Source: Lepus europaeus (lineage: Eukaryota > Chordata > Mammalia > Lagomorpha > Leporidae). From it: a stretch of DNA of 64,000 nucleotides. The translations under genes and the position numbers were made by a program. Below the pieces are notes generated by a model. It was not told the origin of the DNA. It ran no database searches and was given only the letters and a program-made list of their open reading frames with translations. The stretch spans positions 179,025,601 to 179,089,600 of the forward strand of contig NC_084827.1 in the NCBI RefSeq assembly GCF_033115175.1, given 5' to 3'. This document shows, in pieces, positions 32,926 through 43,520 of this stretch (position 1 is the stretch's first letter; each line of letters opens with the position of its first letter).

Positions 32926-34267
32926 CGGATCCGCCATACTGTTTCCATGTGTGCACGTGGGTGTGTGTATGTAGCACACACACAGGAGTCCACACCACGT
33001 ACACTTGCATCAGACGCACCCACACACACTCATTAACATATATACTAATGGTTACATAATAACCTGTCTGGGCATCTAATGCATTACAAACCATAACGCC
33101 TAGCTAATGACACACATGTAAAAGCTCCTGGACACACAATCCACTGCAAAGCAGACCCGGGAGGGCGGAGCTGTGAAACCCGGGGCCGTGCTTACATGGA
33201 TCACACACGTCGCTCTGGTCATTTTAACCCTTCAAAACGACCGAGCGGTATTTGGTACTTAAAAAAAGTGATTGAATTTGCTTGTAGGTGTTCCCTCTGG
33301 AAACGCTTACTGAACAGCCAAATGTTAACAGTTCGTTTTTTTGTTTGTTTGTTTTCCTTTCTTTTGTCTTGGAGACCTGTAGAAACTGATGGAAGGATAA
33401 AGCATGACCTCAGCAGGAGGCGGCACTCCGAGACCTGGGACACGAAGGACAGACACAAGGCGCCAACCCCGCCACGGCCCGGCTCACGCCGGTCACAAAG
33501 TGGGAGATAACGTGGTCTTGTTTCTTTTCTTTTTTGGTGGCTTCTTTAAACACGCTGGCCTCTGGCCTCGCCGGGGATGCTCGCTGGCTGGAATGCTCAC
33601 AGCAGGTGGGTACCAAGTGCGGTCACAGGAACATGGACCCAGGGAGGCCTGGTTTCCCTGCACCCCTCCTCCCCCCACTGCTCAGTGGGCTGCGCTGGGC
33701 CTGCCTTGGCCTGGGGCTCCTGTTTCCGGTGGCCCAAGCTCCTTCCTTCCTTCGTGGGGATGGGGAGCTCTCCTTGCCTTGGGCCATTTGTGGTGCTTCA
33801 GGAATTGTCTTTTTATACTTTGTGATCTTGTTCAACTGGCTTTGTCTTCCCCGTGCTTTACGGGCAGTTTGTTTTTTAAAATCACAGTGGGGACAGACAG
33901 TCGTCTGGGATGGCAGCGACTCCTCTCCGGGCTTGGCTGCCCTTCCTTCTCACACTCATTTAGGACAGAGTCAGAGGCCGTCACTGGCCAGGGCCCCGCG
34001 CACCGCAGGCTGGCTCCTGTCCGTGCTCCCAGCGCGGCCCCCCAAAGCGCTCCTGGGCTCCAGGGCTCCCCGGCTCACTGCCCCGCCCCACGCTCCCGAG
34101 AGACAGCCTCCTTGGAGCAGCTGCAGTGGTCCTGTTCAGTGTCATTGGGTCCACGTTCAGGAACCCCACGATCCACACCGAGGGGTAGGAAACCAGGGTC
34201 CTTAGGGAGACAGAGCAGTGCCAGGACCCAGGGCGCGGCAGGGCTTGAATCCAGACACGCTTCAAAC
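32926..34267. other. Unassigned sequence; composition-driven long frame
   Basis: Contains a 308-codon + frame (33404-34330) running into the minisatellite, overlapped by other long frames on both strands. No domain or motif was recognised in it, and I judge it non-coding. Confidence 0.45.
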
Positions 34268-34692
34268 ACCACACACACCTCATACATGACCACACACGCT
34301 CCATACACGACCATGCAGCTTCATACATGACCACACACGCTCCACACATGACCACGCAGCTCCATACATGACCACACACGCTCCATACATGACCACGCAC
34401 GCTCCATACAGGACCACACACACTCCATACATGACCACGCACGCTCCATACATGACCACACACGCTCCGTACATGACCACACACGCTCCACACATGACCA
34501 CGCACGCTCCATACAGGACCACACACGCTCCGTACATGACCACACACGCTCCACACATGACCACGCACGCTCCATACAGGACCACACACACTCCATACAT
34601 GACCACGCACGCTCCATACAGGACCACACACGCTCCATACATGACCACACACGCTCCGTACATGACCACACACGCTCCATACATGACCACGC
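34268..34692. repeat. 21-bp minisatellite, about 20 units
   Basis: Units of the type 'ccatacatgaccacacacgc' repeat every 21 bases with few point variants (CACGC/CACAC, CATGAC/CAGGAC). Because 21 is divisible by three, several frames stay open: a Thr-Thr-His-Ala-Pro-Tyr-Met heptad on + and Cys/Val/Trp heptads on the minus strand. These are not evidence of a protein. Confidence 0.96.
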
Positions 34693-34734
34693 ACGCCGGA
34701 AGCCTTGTGCAACACGGGAGCGCTAATAACAGCC

Positions 34735-34810
34735 ACGGTTTGCTATCCCTAGGGGACTGGTTCCAGGACCCCCAAGGAGGCAAACACCAGCACAGGTGCT
34801 CAAGTCCCCG
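34735..34810 (+). mobile_element. Tigger/MER2 terminal fragment
   Basis: 'ggactggttccaggaccccc' and 'caggtgctcaagtccccgc' match the recognisable end of MER2/Tigger1 elements. Only about 75 bases remain. Confidence 0.6.
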
Positions 34811-35585
34811 CACTGCGCAGGCCGGCAGCGCCGGGAACGTCTCTCGGCCAGGCGCTCCCGCAGCCGCTCTGGACTGGGCGAGGCTCAGCCCGGCCAGCCT
34901 CAGCCCGAGACTCCCCGGCCTTTCACGCCCTGGTAGGGACCAGGAAGACAGAGCGCGGCTGCCCAGCACGGGTCGGCTACAATGACCACCCCCCACCCAT
35001 ACTTCTGGTCCGCAGAGGGTAGAGTCCCCCCGCGGGAACCAGCGGTCAGGACTAACTCAGGCGTCCAGCTCTGGACTTGGAACCAATGTTTGCTCTCCCC
35101 GACCCCGAGACCTGTGCAGGCTCCGGGGCTCCCCACGCCCCCTGCAGGGGGGGGGCGTCCTGCAGCCAGGGGGGTCTTCCTTGCGTAGGGGGTCCCCGTT
35201 CCCGCAGCGGGGCGGGTCTTCCTCCCGCGACAGCCCCGCCGCCGCTGCTGTCGCGCTTCGTGCAAACTGCGTTTCCACGTCTCCCGCTGTGGCGACCCCA
35301 CCCCGCGAGCCGCCCGCGCGTGCCACGGCCGGTCCCCGTGGCCGGCGACCCCGCCGCCCCGCGCCGAGAAAAGCCGAGCGCAGGGGGCAGCTTCGTGAGC
35401 CCCACGCCCTGCCCATTCCTCTGGGATTTCTCCCGCGAGCGCCCGCCGCGGGACCCCGATCCACGGCGCACGGGGCCCAGGACTCGGCCGCGCCCGCAGC
35501 CCCGGGCCGGCGACCCAGGGCTAAAAGGAGCAGGCGCCGGGGCCGCCACCCGGGCACCGCCCCCAGCCCGCGCTTCCGCCCGCCC

Positions 35586-35660
35586 GAGGCCCCGCCCCCG
35601 CGCTCGCCCCGCCCCCGGCGCGGGACCACCCACCCCTGGGCAGGCGGAGGCGGGGGCCGG
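35586..35660 (+). promoter_or_regulatory. GC-box cluster (Sp1-type sites)
   Basis: Several CCCCGCCCC / CCGCCCCCG motifs occur within 75 bases ('ggccccgcccccgcgctcgc', 'cccgcccccggcg', 'ggaggcggggg'). They lie about 150-220 bases upstream of the candidate ATG, as expected for a TATA-less housekeeping-type promoter. The transcription start itself cannot be placed. Confidence 0.6.
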
Positions 35661-35807
35661 GCGCTCCGGGCTTTCTCGGCCGCCCCGGCCGCTCGCCCGA
35701 GTGTCCGCAGCCGCCGCCGCCGCGCGGTGACTCCGGAGCCGCGCGCGCCCCCGGCCGGACGAGCCGCTGGGCGCCGGGGAGAAGCCGCGGGAGCCCGCGG
35801 GGACGCC

Positions 35808-35818
35808 ATGCGAGCCAG
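35808..35818 (+). CDS. Candidate first coding exon (partial), gene unidentified
   Basis: 'ggggacgccATGCGAGCCAG' is immediately followed by GTAGGCGGG. The ATG has G at -3, and CAG|GTAGG is a strong donor. It would encode Met-Arg-Ala-(Arg/Ser) with a phase-2 split codon. Four codons are too few to name a gene. An in-frame open stretch extends upstream to 35181, so a different or earlier start is possible. If real, the next exon lies beyond the recognisable content of this window, or I missed it in the 28 kb downstream. Alternatively the ATG is in a 5' UTR or spurious. Confidence 0.4.
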
Positions 35819-36480
35819 GTAGGCGGGCGGCGCGCCCCCGGCCCCCGCGGCCCCGCGCCGGGCCTCGCCCCGCCGCCCGAGTCGGTGGCTCGGCGGGCGC
35901 CGGGGCGCGGCTGGCGCGGGTGGCCCCCTCCCCGGCGCGGGCCGCTGGCGGGCGGGCGGCCCTGCGGGGCGCGGCTGGGGGCGCGCGGTCCCCGGCCGGA
36001 CTTGGTGGCGACCGTGCACATTTCAACTTCTGCCGAGAGCCCGGGTTTGCGGGTGAAATCGAGAACTCCGGTGGTGGCGCGGCGGCCGGAGACCCCGCGG
36101 GCCGGGCCGGGCCGGACCGGGATGGAGGCGGCGCCCCACGCGCGGGGCCGGCCGTGCGAGGGCCGTGGGGCCTCGCGGCTCGGCGAGGTCCGAAGGGGAG
36201 CCCCGGGCCGGGTTTTCCGTGCGCATTCTCTCCACGCTGGGGCGGCGGGTGGCTGCTGTGTGGTCGATCACTCACCGCGAGCAACTTCGCAAAACTTTAG
36301 TTCTGGTTTTACGGACGCGGCCGATGCTGGGAGCGGGGGGCGTGGACGGCGGGGCGAGGCGGACCTGATCCCCGGCCGGCGGCACGGAGCCCCCCGGCCC
36401 GCTCGGCGTGCGTTCTTGGGGTCGCAGGCGCCTGGGTTTCGTCGTCTGGCGGGACCGAGGGAACCACGGTGAGCGCGTTC

Positions 36481-39399
36481 CTCCCGCGCCTCCAAGGGTG
36501 GTGCCTCTTCCCCCTGCAGGCTGGGCTTTGGGGGCAGGGTCTCCCTGCTCTCCTGGAGGCGGGGGAGGGGACGGGCCTGGCCTCCTGGCCTCCCTGTGGT
36601 TCGGGTTTCTTGCCTCGTAAAAAGGAAGGCGATGATTCCCGAAGTGCTTCCCAGGTCCCCGTAAAAATTAATGGGTGGTTTGTGGAACGCGTGGACATCC
36701 TTGGATGGACAGCGGCTGTGCCCCAGGGGCCCCGGACGCAGGGTGCTGCTCCCGGGCCTCAGCCGGTCCAACAGCTGCTGCCGACCGGCCGGCCTGCCCG
36801 GTGGACCCTGCGGGACCGTCCCCTGACCCCTGCCAGGGCCCTCGGTGGAGAGCTAGGGAGGAGCTGGCGCCTTGCACACACCCGGCACACCCCGCCTCCA
36901 ACTCTGCCTTCTGCAATGCCCCCCCTGGAGTAAGGGGCAGGGGGGCCAAGGCTGCCCAGCCTGCGTGAGGGCATTGGAGCTCTGGGGTCCCGGAACCCAG
37001 AAACCTGGCTTCCCAGGACTTGCTTTATGGTACACTTGTTTACTAAATGAACAATGACCGGCTCCCAGGCCAGGCCTGGCTGCCGGAGCTTCTGTGTGCT
37101 TTTGTGTGTGTGTGTGTGTGTTTTCCTGTTGTTCCAAATCCAGGCCCCACACTCCAGTGTCTTGCAGCACCATGAATAGGGACCCAGGCTGGGTACCAGC
37201 AGCCCAAGCAGGAGCAGGTGCCTCCCACCCCCCGGGCAGCCGGGGTGCCCACCTCTTTCTGCCTCTCCTGGGCTCCACCACTGGGGTCTTTGGCAGTTTC
37301 TTTGTTGCCATTTCTGCTCCCCCAAGCCTTTGATTTGATGGAGGTCTGGTGACAGAACGCAGCTCACACGGGGCGTTTGGAAGGGTCTGAAAAACAGCTA
37401 ATACCTATTGTGCTCTTAACTTTCTTGGTGGAGGGCAGGGCGGGGGGCTCTTCCTGGAATCTCTGCTTTGCTGCTGTTTCCTAATCCGAAACCTAGAATT
37501 GTGTCCCGGACCCCCGACCCCCGCTGCCGGAATAAACTTTCTGCTTCTTCTAATCTGGTTTCTAGTCTGGTAGAGACATTCGCCGGTGGAGAAGGCGGTC
37601 CTGGGGGAGACGCTCCTGAGTTTAAATACCATGGACCGGGCCAGTTAGGAGCTCTGAGGTCCCTGGGGAGGCTTGTGTGCTCTCTCTTCCTGGGGAGGGG
37701 TCTCCCAGCTTCCCACGCTTTAGGAGGAGCCCTTGACCCCAGCAAGGGGGTCCGGGCAGAGCTCTGGGCTCCGGTTTGAGGGCCAGCCGAGTTTTAACCT
37801 AGGAGAAGCTGCGCCCTTAGCTTTGCTGTTTTCAAATTCGACCCCAGAGTTGGACTGGGGTGCAATTTTTTTTTCCTTTTGAGAGTTGGAGTCAGGCCCC
37901 TGGGACATTTCCCGAGGCCCTGGAGTTGGGCACCAAGACTTCTTTGTCCCGGGGTCGCTGCCTGACAACCAGGAACCAGGAACCAGGAATCAGGAAAGCA
38001 GTGCCCTGGCTGACCTGATCCTGCCTCGGGCATCTCAGGTTTGCACTCAGCCTCCTGAGGGCCCAGCTGGGTCTCCTGCTGCCCAGCCATTTGCACAGCG
38101 AAGACCCCGTCGCCACCTCCCTGTGTTCCGTGTCCTCCAGGAAGCCTGAGCCGACCACTCCACACACCGCCCCCCACCCACGTCCCATAGCTCTGCACCT
38201 GCACTTGGGGCCGTGGGGCCCAGCTCTTATGGGAAGCAGTCACAATAACCAGCCTTTAGAGGGCCTGGGACCGCAGACGCTTTGGAAGAAAAGGAGAGGC
38301 CTGGTACGAGGAGGGAGGCCATCTGCTGGGCGGCCCCCGCTGGCCCGTGGAGCAGGCACGTCTGGGTTAGAGGGATCGGGCTCTGGTGCACAGCTCAGCT
38401 CAGTTCACTCAAGATTGGCGGGGTCTGGAGGGGTGGGGGAGGCACCACTGGCTGAGTCTTGTGCTCTGGCTGCTTGCTCTTAATTCAGGACCGTGAGGGT
38501 TTCTTTTCTTAAGCTCTGAGAGTTTAGGGAACTCCTCCAAGCCGATCTTGGTGATTGCACCTGGGCTGCGGGAGGGCCCAGGGCAGTAGAGCACCAGGTG
38601 TTCTGGGAGCTTGGAGACCCAGGCGTGAAAGGTCAGGGTGGCTGCCCCCCTGCCACAGCACAGCAGCGTGTGCTCCTAGGGCGAGGGGTCCTTGTTGCCT
38701 GTCGGCCTGGCTGCAGGGCAGAGCCGGGTTTATTGAGGGCTGAGGGTGGTGGTGGTGGTGTTGAGACACTCACTCACCCAGATCTGTATGAAGTCTGTCC
38801 TACCCGCTGATAGATCTGGCAGATGAGGTCACTGGAGCAAGATTATTGGAAGGCAGAGAAGCCGGTGTGAGATAAGGGTCCCACCTTGCTTTTACCCTGA
38901 AATAAATGACACTAACGAGATTAGTCTTATCTGCCTGCGAGAGGCCTGGGGCAGGGGGGCCTCTCTGCTGAGGCCTGTTAGCCCAGCCCCAGCGGATGGG
39001 AATGAAGCCTCTCTTTGGAAGCATTTTACGATTCCAAATTCTTATTAAACCTTCTCCCCCCACCCCCACCCCCCAGGCTTCACAACCAAGCCAGACGCTG
39101 CCCAGTCCTCTGCAGCCCTTGGGCCGCACAGGAAGCTCCTGTGTCTTCTTAGAGACGGGAGGCCCGGAGCCAGGGGTGCGTGCCTGGAGAAGACAAAGGG
39201 CCAGGCCGTGCCCACCCCCCACCCCTCGGCTGACTGGCAGCGGCATTTAAGTCTGCCCACGTCTCGCCTGTCACTGCCCTGCACCCCGCCCCCGCCAGCC
39301 CCCTTTAGGCAGTGGGGGAGGTTGTTGCTGCCTTGTGTTTGCACCTGTCTGCCCAGGAGTGGGGCCGAGAAAGCACGTGGGTGTCGCTGAGAACACCTC
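36481..39399. other. Intron-like sequence without recognised features
   Basis: GC-rich unique sequence. A short (TG)n at about 37103-37121 and the duplicated 'aaccagga' at 37968-37987 are minor repeats. (GGT)n near 38747-38758 is short. No exon with flanking splice sites and recognisable protein was found. Confidence 0.5.
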
Positions 39400-39556
39400 C
39401 GAACTCAGTCTATGTTAAAGTCACCTGGCAGCTTTAAGAAAAAAACCCAAACCCTCCATCTGCCCCCCCCCCACTCCCACCCCAGTCCCCAGCAGTGGAA
39501 CCAGGACCCTAGCATCTCTGGTTTCTTCCAGCTCTCCCCGGGGTTCTGATTGAACC
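39400..39556. mobile_element. MER5-type (hAT-Charlie) fragment
   Basis: 'taaagtcacctggcagcttt' near 39416, 'ccctagcatctctggtttct' near 39508 and 'ggggttctgattgaa' near 39540 resemble MER5A-like non-autonomous hAT elements. A poly(C) run interrupts it. Confidence 0.5.
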
Positions 39557-42112
39557 CCGGGCTGCACACAGCATGTGAGAAGGAAGGAGGGGCTGGGCAT
39601 GGCTGACCTGTGTTGGAGGCCAAGGAATGCAGGCTTTGTGCTTGGGGGGTGCCGAGCTCAGAGGGCTCTGGCCCCCACCGGGCCGTCAGCTGTCAGTCTT
39701 AGGCAGTGGCCTTATCCTCCCCTGTGACGGGAGTCGGCACCCGTGTTCTGCTCTGGTTGCTTCTGCTGGCCCAGGAAGAAGTGGCCTCATGGGAGAGAAA
39801 GGTCCAGGCTGCAGCCGGCAGGCGGCTCCTTGGCCGGGTGTGGTGAGCGGGATAGGGTGGGAGAGCAGGGGGCAGCGGTCCAGGGGGTCCTCCGGGAGCA
39901 CTCACGAGAAGAGGGCAGCTTGAGGGCCAGGGAGGAGGACTTGGTGAGCGGCCTTGAACTTGGTGGCACACATGAGCTGATTATTTTTTCCCATCATCAT
40001 TAGCAGGTGAAGTATTTTCAAACGAGAGACGCTCTCTTTGGAGGCAGTGAGCACGTGGGAGGGAGGTGTGACTCCGTGCAGAGCCAGGAGGCGGGAGGTG
40101 AGGCCCTGGGGTGCAGACTTTACAGGGAAGCTGGCGTAGGGCTGGCGTGCGGGCGTGGCTGCTGCTCCGGCTGCACTGTGGAGGGCGTGCAGGCCTGGGC
40201 TCGCCCCCTTCCAGTGGGAGCCGTGGGTGTGGCGGGGCTCATGGAGACGGGGCTGGGGGAGGGGCCAGTGAGTGCCCTGCGTGTCCCTGCAGCAGAGGAG
40301 GAGAAAGGCAGAGGGGCGGCAGGGGTGAGAGCCCTGTGCACACGGGACCGTGCTGGGGAGGTGGTGAACTCGTGAAGGTTCCACTGGCAGGAGCTGGGTC
40401 GTCACAGTGGCAGAGACTTGGAAGAGAGGTGGTGGAGACCAGCGTGGGGGCTGCTGCTCAGCAGGGTGTTTGTGATGGGGACAGGGACAGGATGGCAGCA
40501 GGGAGCCAGGCTGGGTCAGAGGGGCGGGGATCCCGGAGGCCTGCAGGGGTGGAGGGGCTGGCCCGAGCAGCGAGCAGAGCAGCGGAAGTGAGGGCCCCGG
40601 GCGAGTCGGGGGGTGGCCGCAGGTGCCGCACTGGTCATGGGGCGGCTGTGCAAGGACTGCTTTCCCAGACACCTTTGCGGGTTGCACATCTGCCAGCCTT
40701 GGTGAGGCCTGGTGGGGTTGGAGGCAGGTCCCGGGGGTCTCTGCTGACGCTCTGAGCTCCCTGCATGGGGGCCTGCCTCCGTCCCGGCCTCATCACGGAA
40801 CCCCTGCCAGGCAGGCGCAGCTCAGGGGCCCTTGTCTGTCTGCGGAGTGAGAGAAGCAGCCGAGTGGAAACCTAGGCTGGTGGCTTCGTCTGGCCCTACT
40901 GCGACAACGCCAGTACTCTCCTGCGTGAGAGCTTGACGGTTTACAACTGACAAGATATGACTGCGGTGGTTCCTGGCCCTTGAGTGCTAACCAGCTCGGC
41001 CCAAGCGCTGGCAGGCGGCCGTCCTCGACGTTCTACACAGTTAGCTCTCGATTCTGGTAGGCTCAGTTCGTCCGTGTCCACCCCTTTCGTCCTGATGCGG
41101 TCAGCTAAAGGACCTGGATTTCCCGTAGCCTCAGGAAGCCGGCAGTGAACAGACATGCCAACGATGCGCCTCGGACTCCTGGGCGAGATTGACAAGGGCG
41201 TCAGGTGTGGGGCCCGTGCGTCACTGGACGTGAAGGGGGGCAGGGCTGAGGCCCGAGTCCAGGGTGGAGCTGCAGTGATGCAGGGGAGCAGGCGGAGGTG
41301 TCTGGCCGGCGCTCTGCCTCCTCACCCCTGCTGTGTCCTTGTTGCTCTTGTGTGGTTTCAGAAATCGGCATTTAAGGTGCTTATGAGGGCAGCTCTCTTC
41401 CCGCCTCCAGTTCCGGTCAGCATCAGGCCCATGTTAGAGGATGTGTGCTGTGCGTGACTCCAGCCCGCCAGGAAGAATGGGTGCCCTGGGGCTCCCCGGG
41501 TATATTAGCACCACCTGTGTGGTTCCAGAATGTTCCGTCAGGAGACCTAGGAGTTTTCGGATTCCCCCTGTGTCCCAGGCTTCCCCTCTGTGTAGGGCAC
41601 TCGGGTGCTGCCGTGGAAGCCATGAGTAGGCAAATGGGAGCCGCCGGCCTGGCACGGCTGCAGGCCATCCTGGGAGGGAGATCCCTGCTCGCCACCTCGT
41701 CGTCCTGGGGCGCAGCAGCAGGTGTGACGTGCTCACGGAGCGGGCTAGGCGGTCACTCCTCCATGACGTCTCCTGGGCCCTTCCTGGGGCCGGGTGGCAT
41801 CGCAGTGGGAGAGGGCAGGGGCTTCTCAGCCCCGCACACCCTGTGTGTGTGACCCTTGACCTCTGCCTGCCTGCTTTGCCCCTGGGTGAGCCTGGGGAGT
41901 CCTCCGAGGCCACGCTTTGCTGGCCACGGTGCTTGTCTCCTGAGGTTGGAGATTTAAACACAGAGACCATGGAAGTGTGGCCATGTTCCTCACTGTGGGT
42001 GTGGCTGCGTCGTTTCCACCTGTGTGGGTCTGGGTCCCCGCCCCTGCCAGCATGGGGTTCCTCGTGGCTGTGGGTTCTTGAGTCTGGTATGTATGCTCTC
42101 TGGCTTATTCTT
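39557..42112. other. Intron-like sequence without recognised features
   Basis: GC-rich. Open frames of up to 261 codons (minus, 40687-39902) overlap + frames of similar length and lack recognisable domains. No SINE is seen in this 2.5 kb. Confidence 0.5.
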
Positions 42113-42404
42113 GGTTTAAGAATTTATTTATTTGTATGTGAATGGCAGGGCTACAGAGAGAGAGGGAGAGACAGAGATCTTCCATCTGCTGGTTCACTCC
42201 CCAAATGACTGCCATGGCTGGGGCTGGGCCAGACCAAAGCCAGGAGCTTCTTCCAGGTCTCCCATGTGGGTGCGGGGGCCCAAGGACTTGGGCCATCTTC
42301 TGCTGCTTTCCCAGGTGCATTAGCAGGGAGCTGGATTGGGATGGAGCAACTGGGACACGAACTGGTATCCACATGGGATGCTGGCGGTGGGCCACAGCGC
42401 TGGC
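42113..42404 (-). mobile_element. CSINE
   Basis: Inverted copy with tail 'aagaatttatttatttgtat', short GA tract at 42157-42178 and core 'caggtctcccatgtgggtgc'. It ends 'gccacagcgctggcc'. Confidence 0.9.
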
Positions 42405-42409
42405 CTGTA

Positions 42410-42721
42410 CTTTTTTTGAAGATTTATTTATTTACTTGAAAGGCAGATGAGAGAGAGAGAGGGAGAGGTAGAGAGAGGGAGGGATTGATCCTCCATCCAC
42501 TAGTTCACTCCCCAAATTGTTTTAACAGCCAGGGCTGGGCCAGGCCACAGCCAGGAACCAGGAACTCCACCTGGGTCTCCTGCATGAATGGCAGGGGCCA
42601 AGCACTTGCACCAACCTCTGCTGCTCTCCCAAGTGCGTTATCAGGGAGGTGGACCAGGTGCTGAGCAGCCGAGGCTCAAACCGGCACCCCAGTGTGGGCT
42701 GCTGTGCCACAGGCTGGCCCC
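42410..42721 (-). mobile_element. CSINE, directly adjacent second copy
   Basis: Inverted copy starting with its own T-rich tail right after the previous element, making a second SINE pair in this window. More diverged ('cacctgggtctcctgcatga'). It ends 'gccacaggctggcccc'. Confidence 0.88.
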
Positions 42722-43237
42722 TCCAGCTTACTCTTCAATGTTGCGTAAATAGGGAATGTTTAGGCTCTCTCACCACCGGAGTGGAACAGTTTTAGACTCT
42801 GTTCAGTCTGACCCTTTTAAAGTGTGCGTGCTTACCTTGCCCCTTGTCCAGGTCCCTGGGAGGAGATGGTGGGGACGCAGGAGGGGTGTGGCGGAGACCC
42901 CCAGGTTGCACAGCGGTGCCCAGACCTCTGGCGTGGCCTGGAAGGACCAGTGGCAGGCCGTGGAGGCTTCCTGGTGCTGCGGCATGGCAAGGCCCTGCCC
43001 TGCCCTGCCCTGGTGGAGGAGCGACCCGTGCTCGGGCACACGCGAGTTCTCTGACAGCCCCTCTGTTCTCGTCGTCATCGTCCTGGCTTAAGTCCTGACG
43101 TGTTTGATTCAGAAACCTTGGAGAGCGGGAGCCCCGCCCCGTGGTGGGATTCTGCCCCCGGTGGAGCTGCCCTGGGTGTCTGTGTGAGCCTCGGAGGTAG
43201 TCCTGCCTCCTGGCAGCCCAGACCCTGCAGGCGGGGG
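42722..43237. other. Intron-like sequence without recognised features
   Basis: Unique GC-rich sequence. Nothing recognised. Confidence 0.5.
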
Positions 43238-43520
43238 TGAGACGAGACTACACGGACAAGACACGGGTAAGATGTGGGTGAGACACAGGTTAAGACGTGG
43301 ATGAGACGTGGACGAGATGTGGACGAGACACGGAGGAGACATGGAGGAGACAGGTAAGAATGGATGAGAGCCAGATAAGTAAGACACGGACGAGACATGG
43401 ATGAGACGTGTGTGAGACATGAATAAGGCATGGGTGAGACATGGATGGAACACGGACGACACATGGGTGAGACGTGAAGGAGACCCGGATGGGACACGGA
43501 TGAGAGGAGATGCGGGCCAG
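43238..43520. repeat. Degenerate minisatellite of about 10-bp 'gagacatgga' units
   Basis: Repeats of GAGAC(A/G)(T/C)GGATGA type at about 10-11 base spacing over about 280 bases with much variation. Purine-rich on the + strand. Confidence 0.85.

Larger units (their letters stand above)
35080..36480. promoter_or_regulatory. CpG island with candidate gene promoter
   Basis: About 1.4 kb of very high GC and dense, undepleted CpG (for example 35220-35990), in contrast to the CpG-poor flanks. It surrounds the candidate first exon at 35808. Long frames on both strands (up to 410 codons on the minus strand) are rich in Ala, Arg, Gly and Pro and overlap each other, the usual effect of a CpG island. 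I see no TATA box. Confidence 0.9.

Noticed and set aside
35808-35822. Naming the gene from the Met-Arg-Ala start
   Set aside because: Some proteins (for example WNT11) begin with similar residues, but four codons and an unmatched exon boundary do not support any assignment.
34900-36284. Long frames in the CpG island, including a 410-codon minus-strand frame
   Set aside because: Ala/Arg/Gly/Pro-rich frames open on both strands at once are expected in CpG islands. No domain was recognised.
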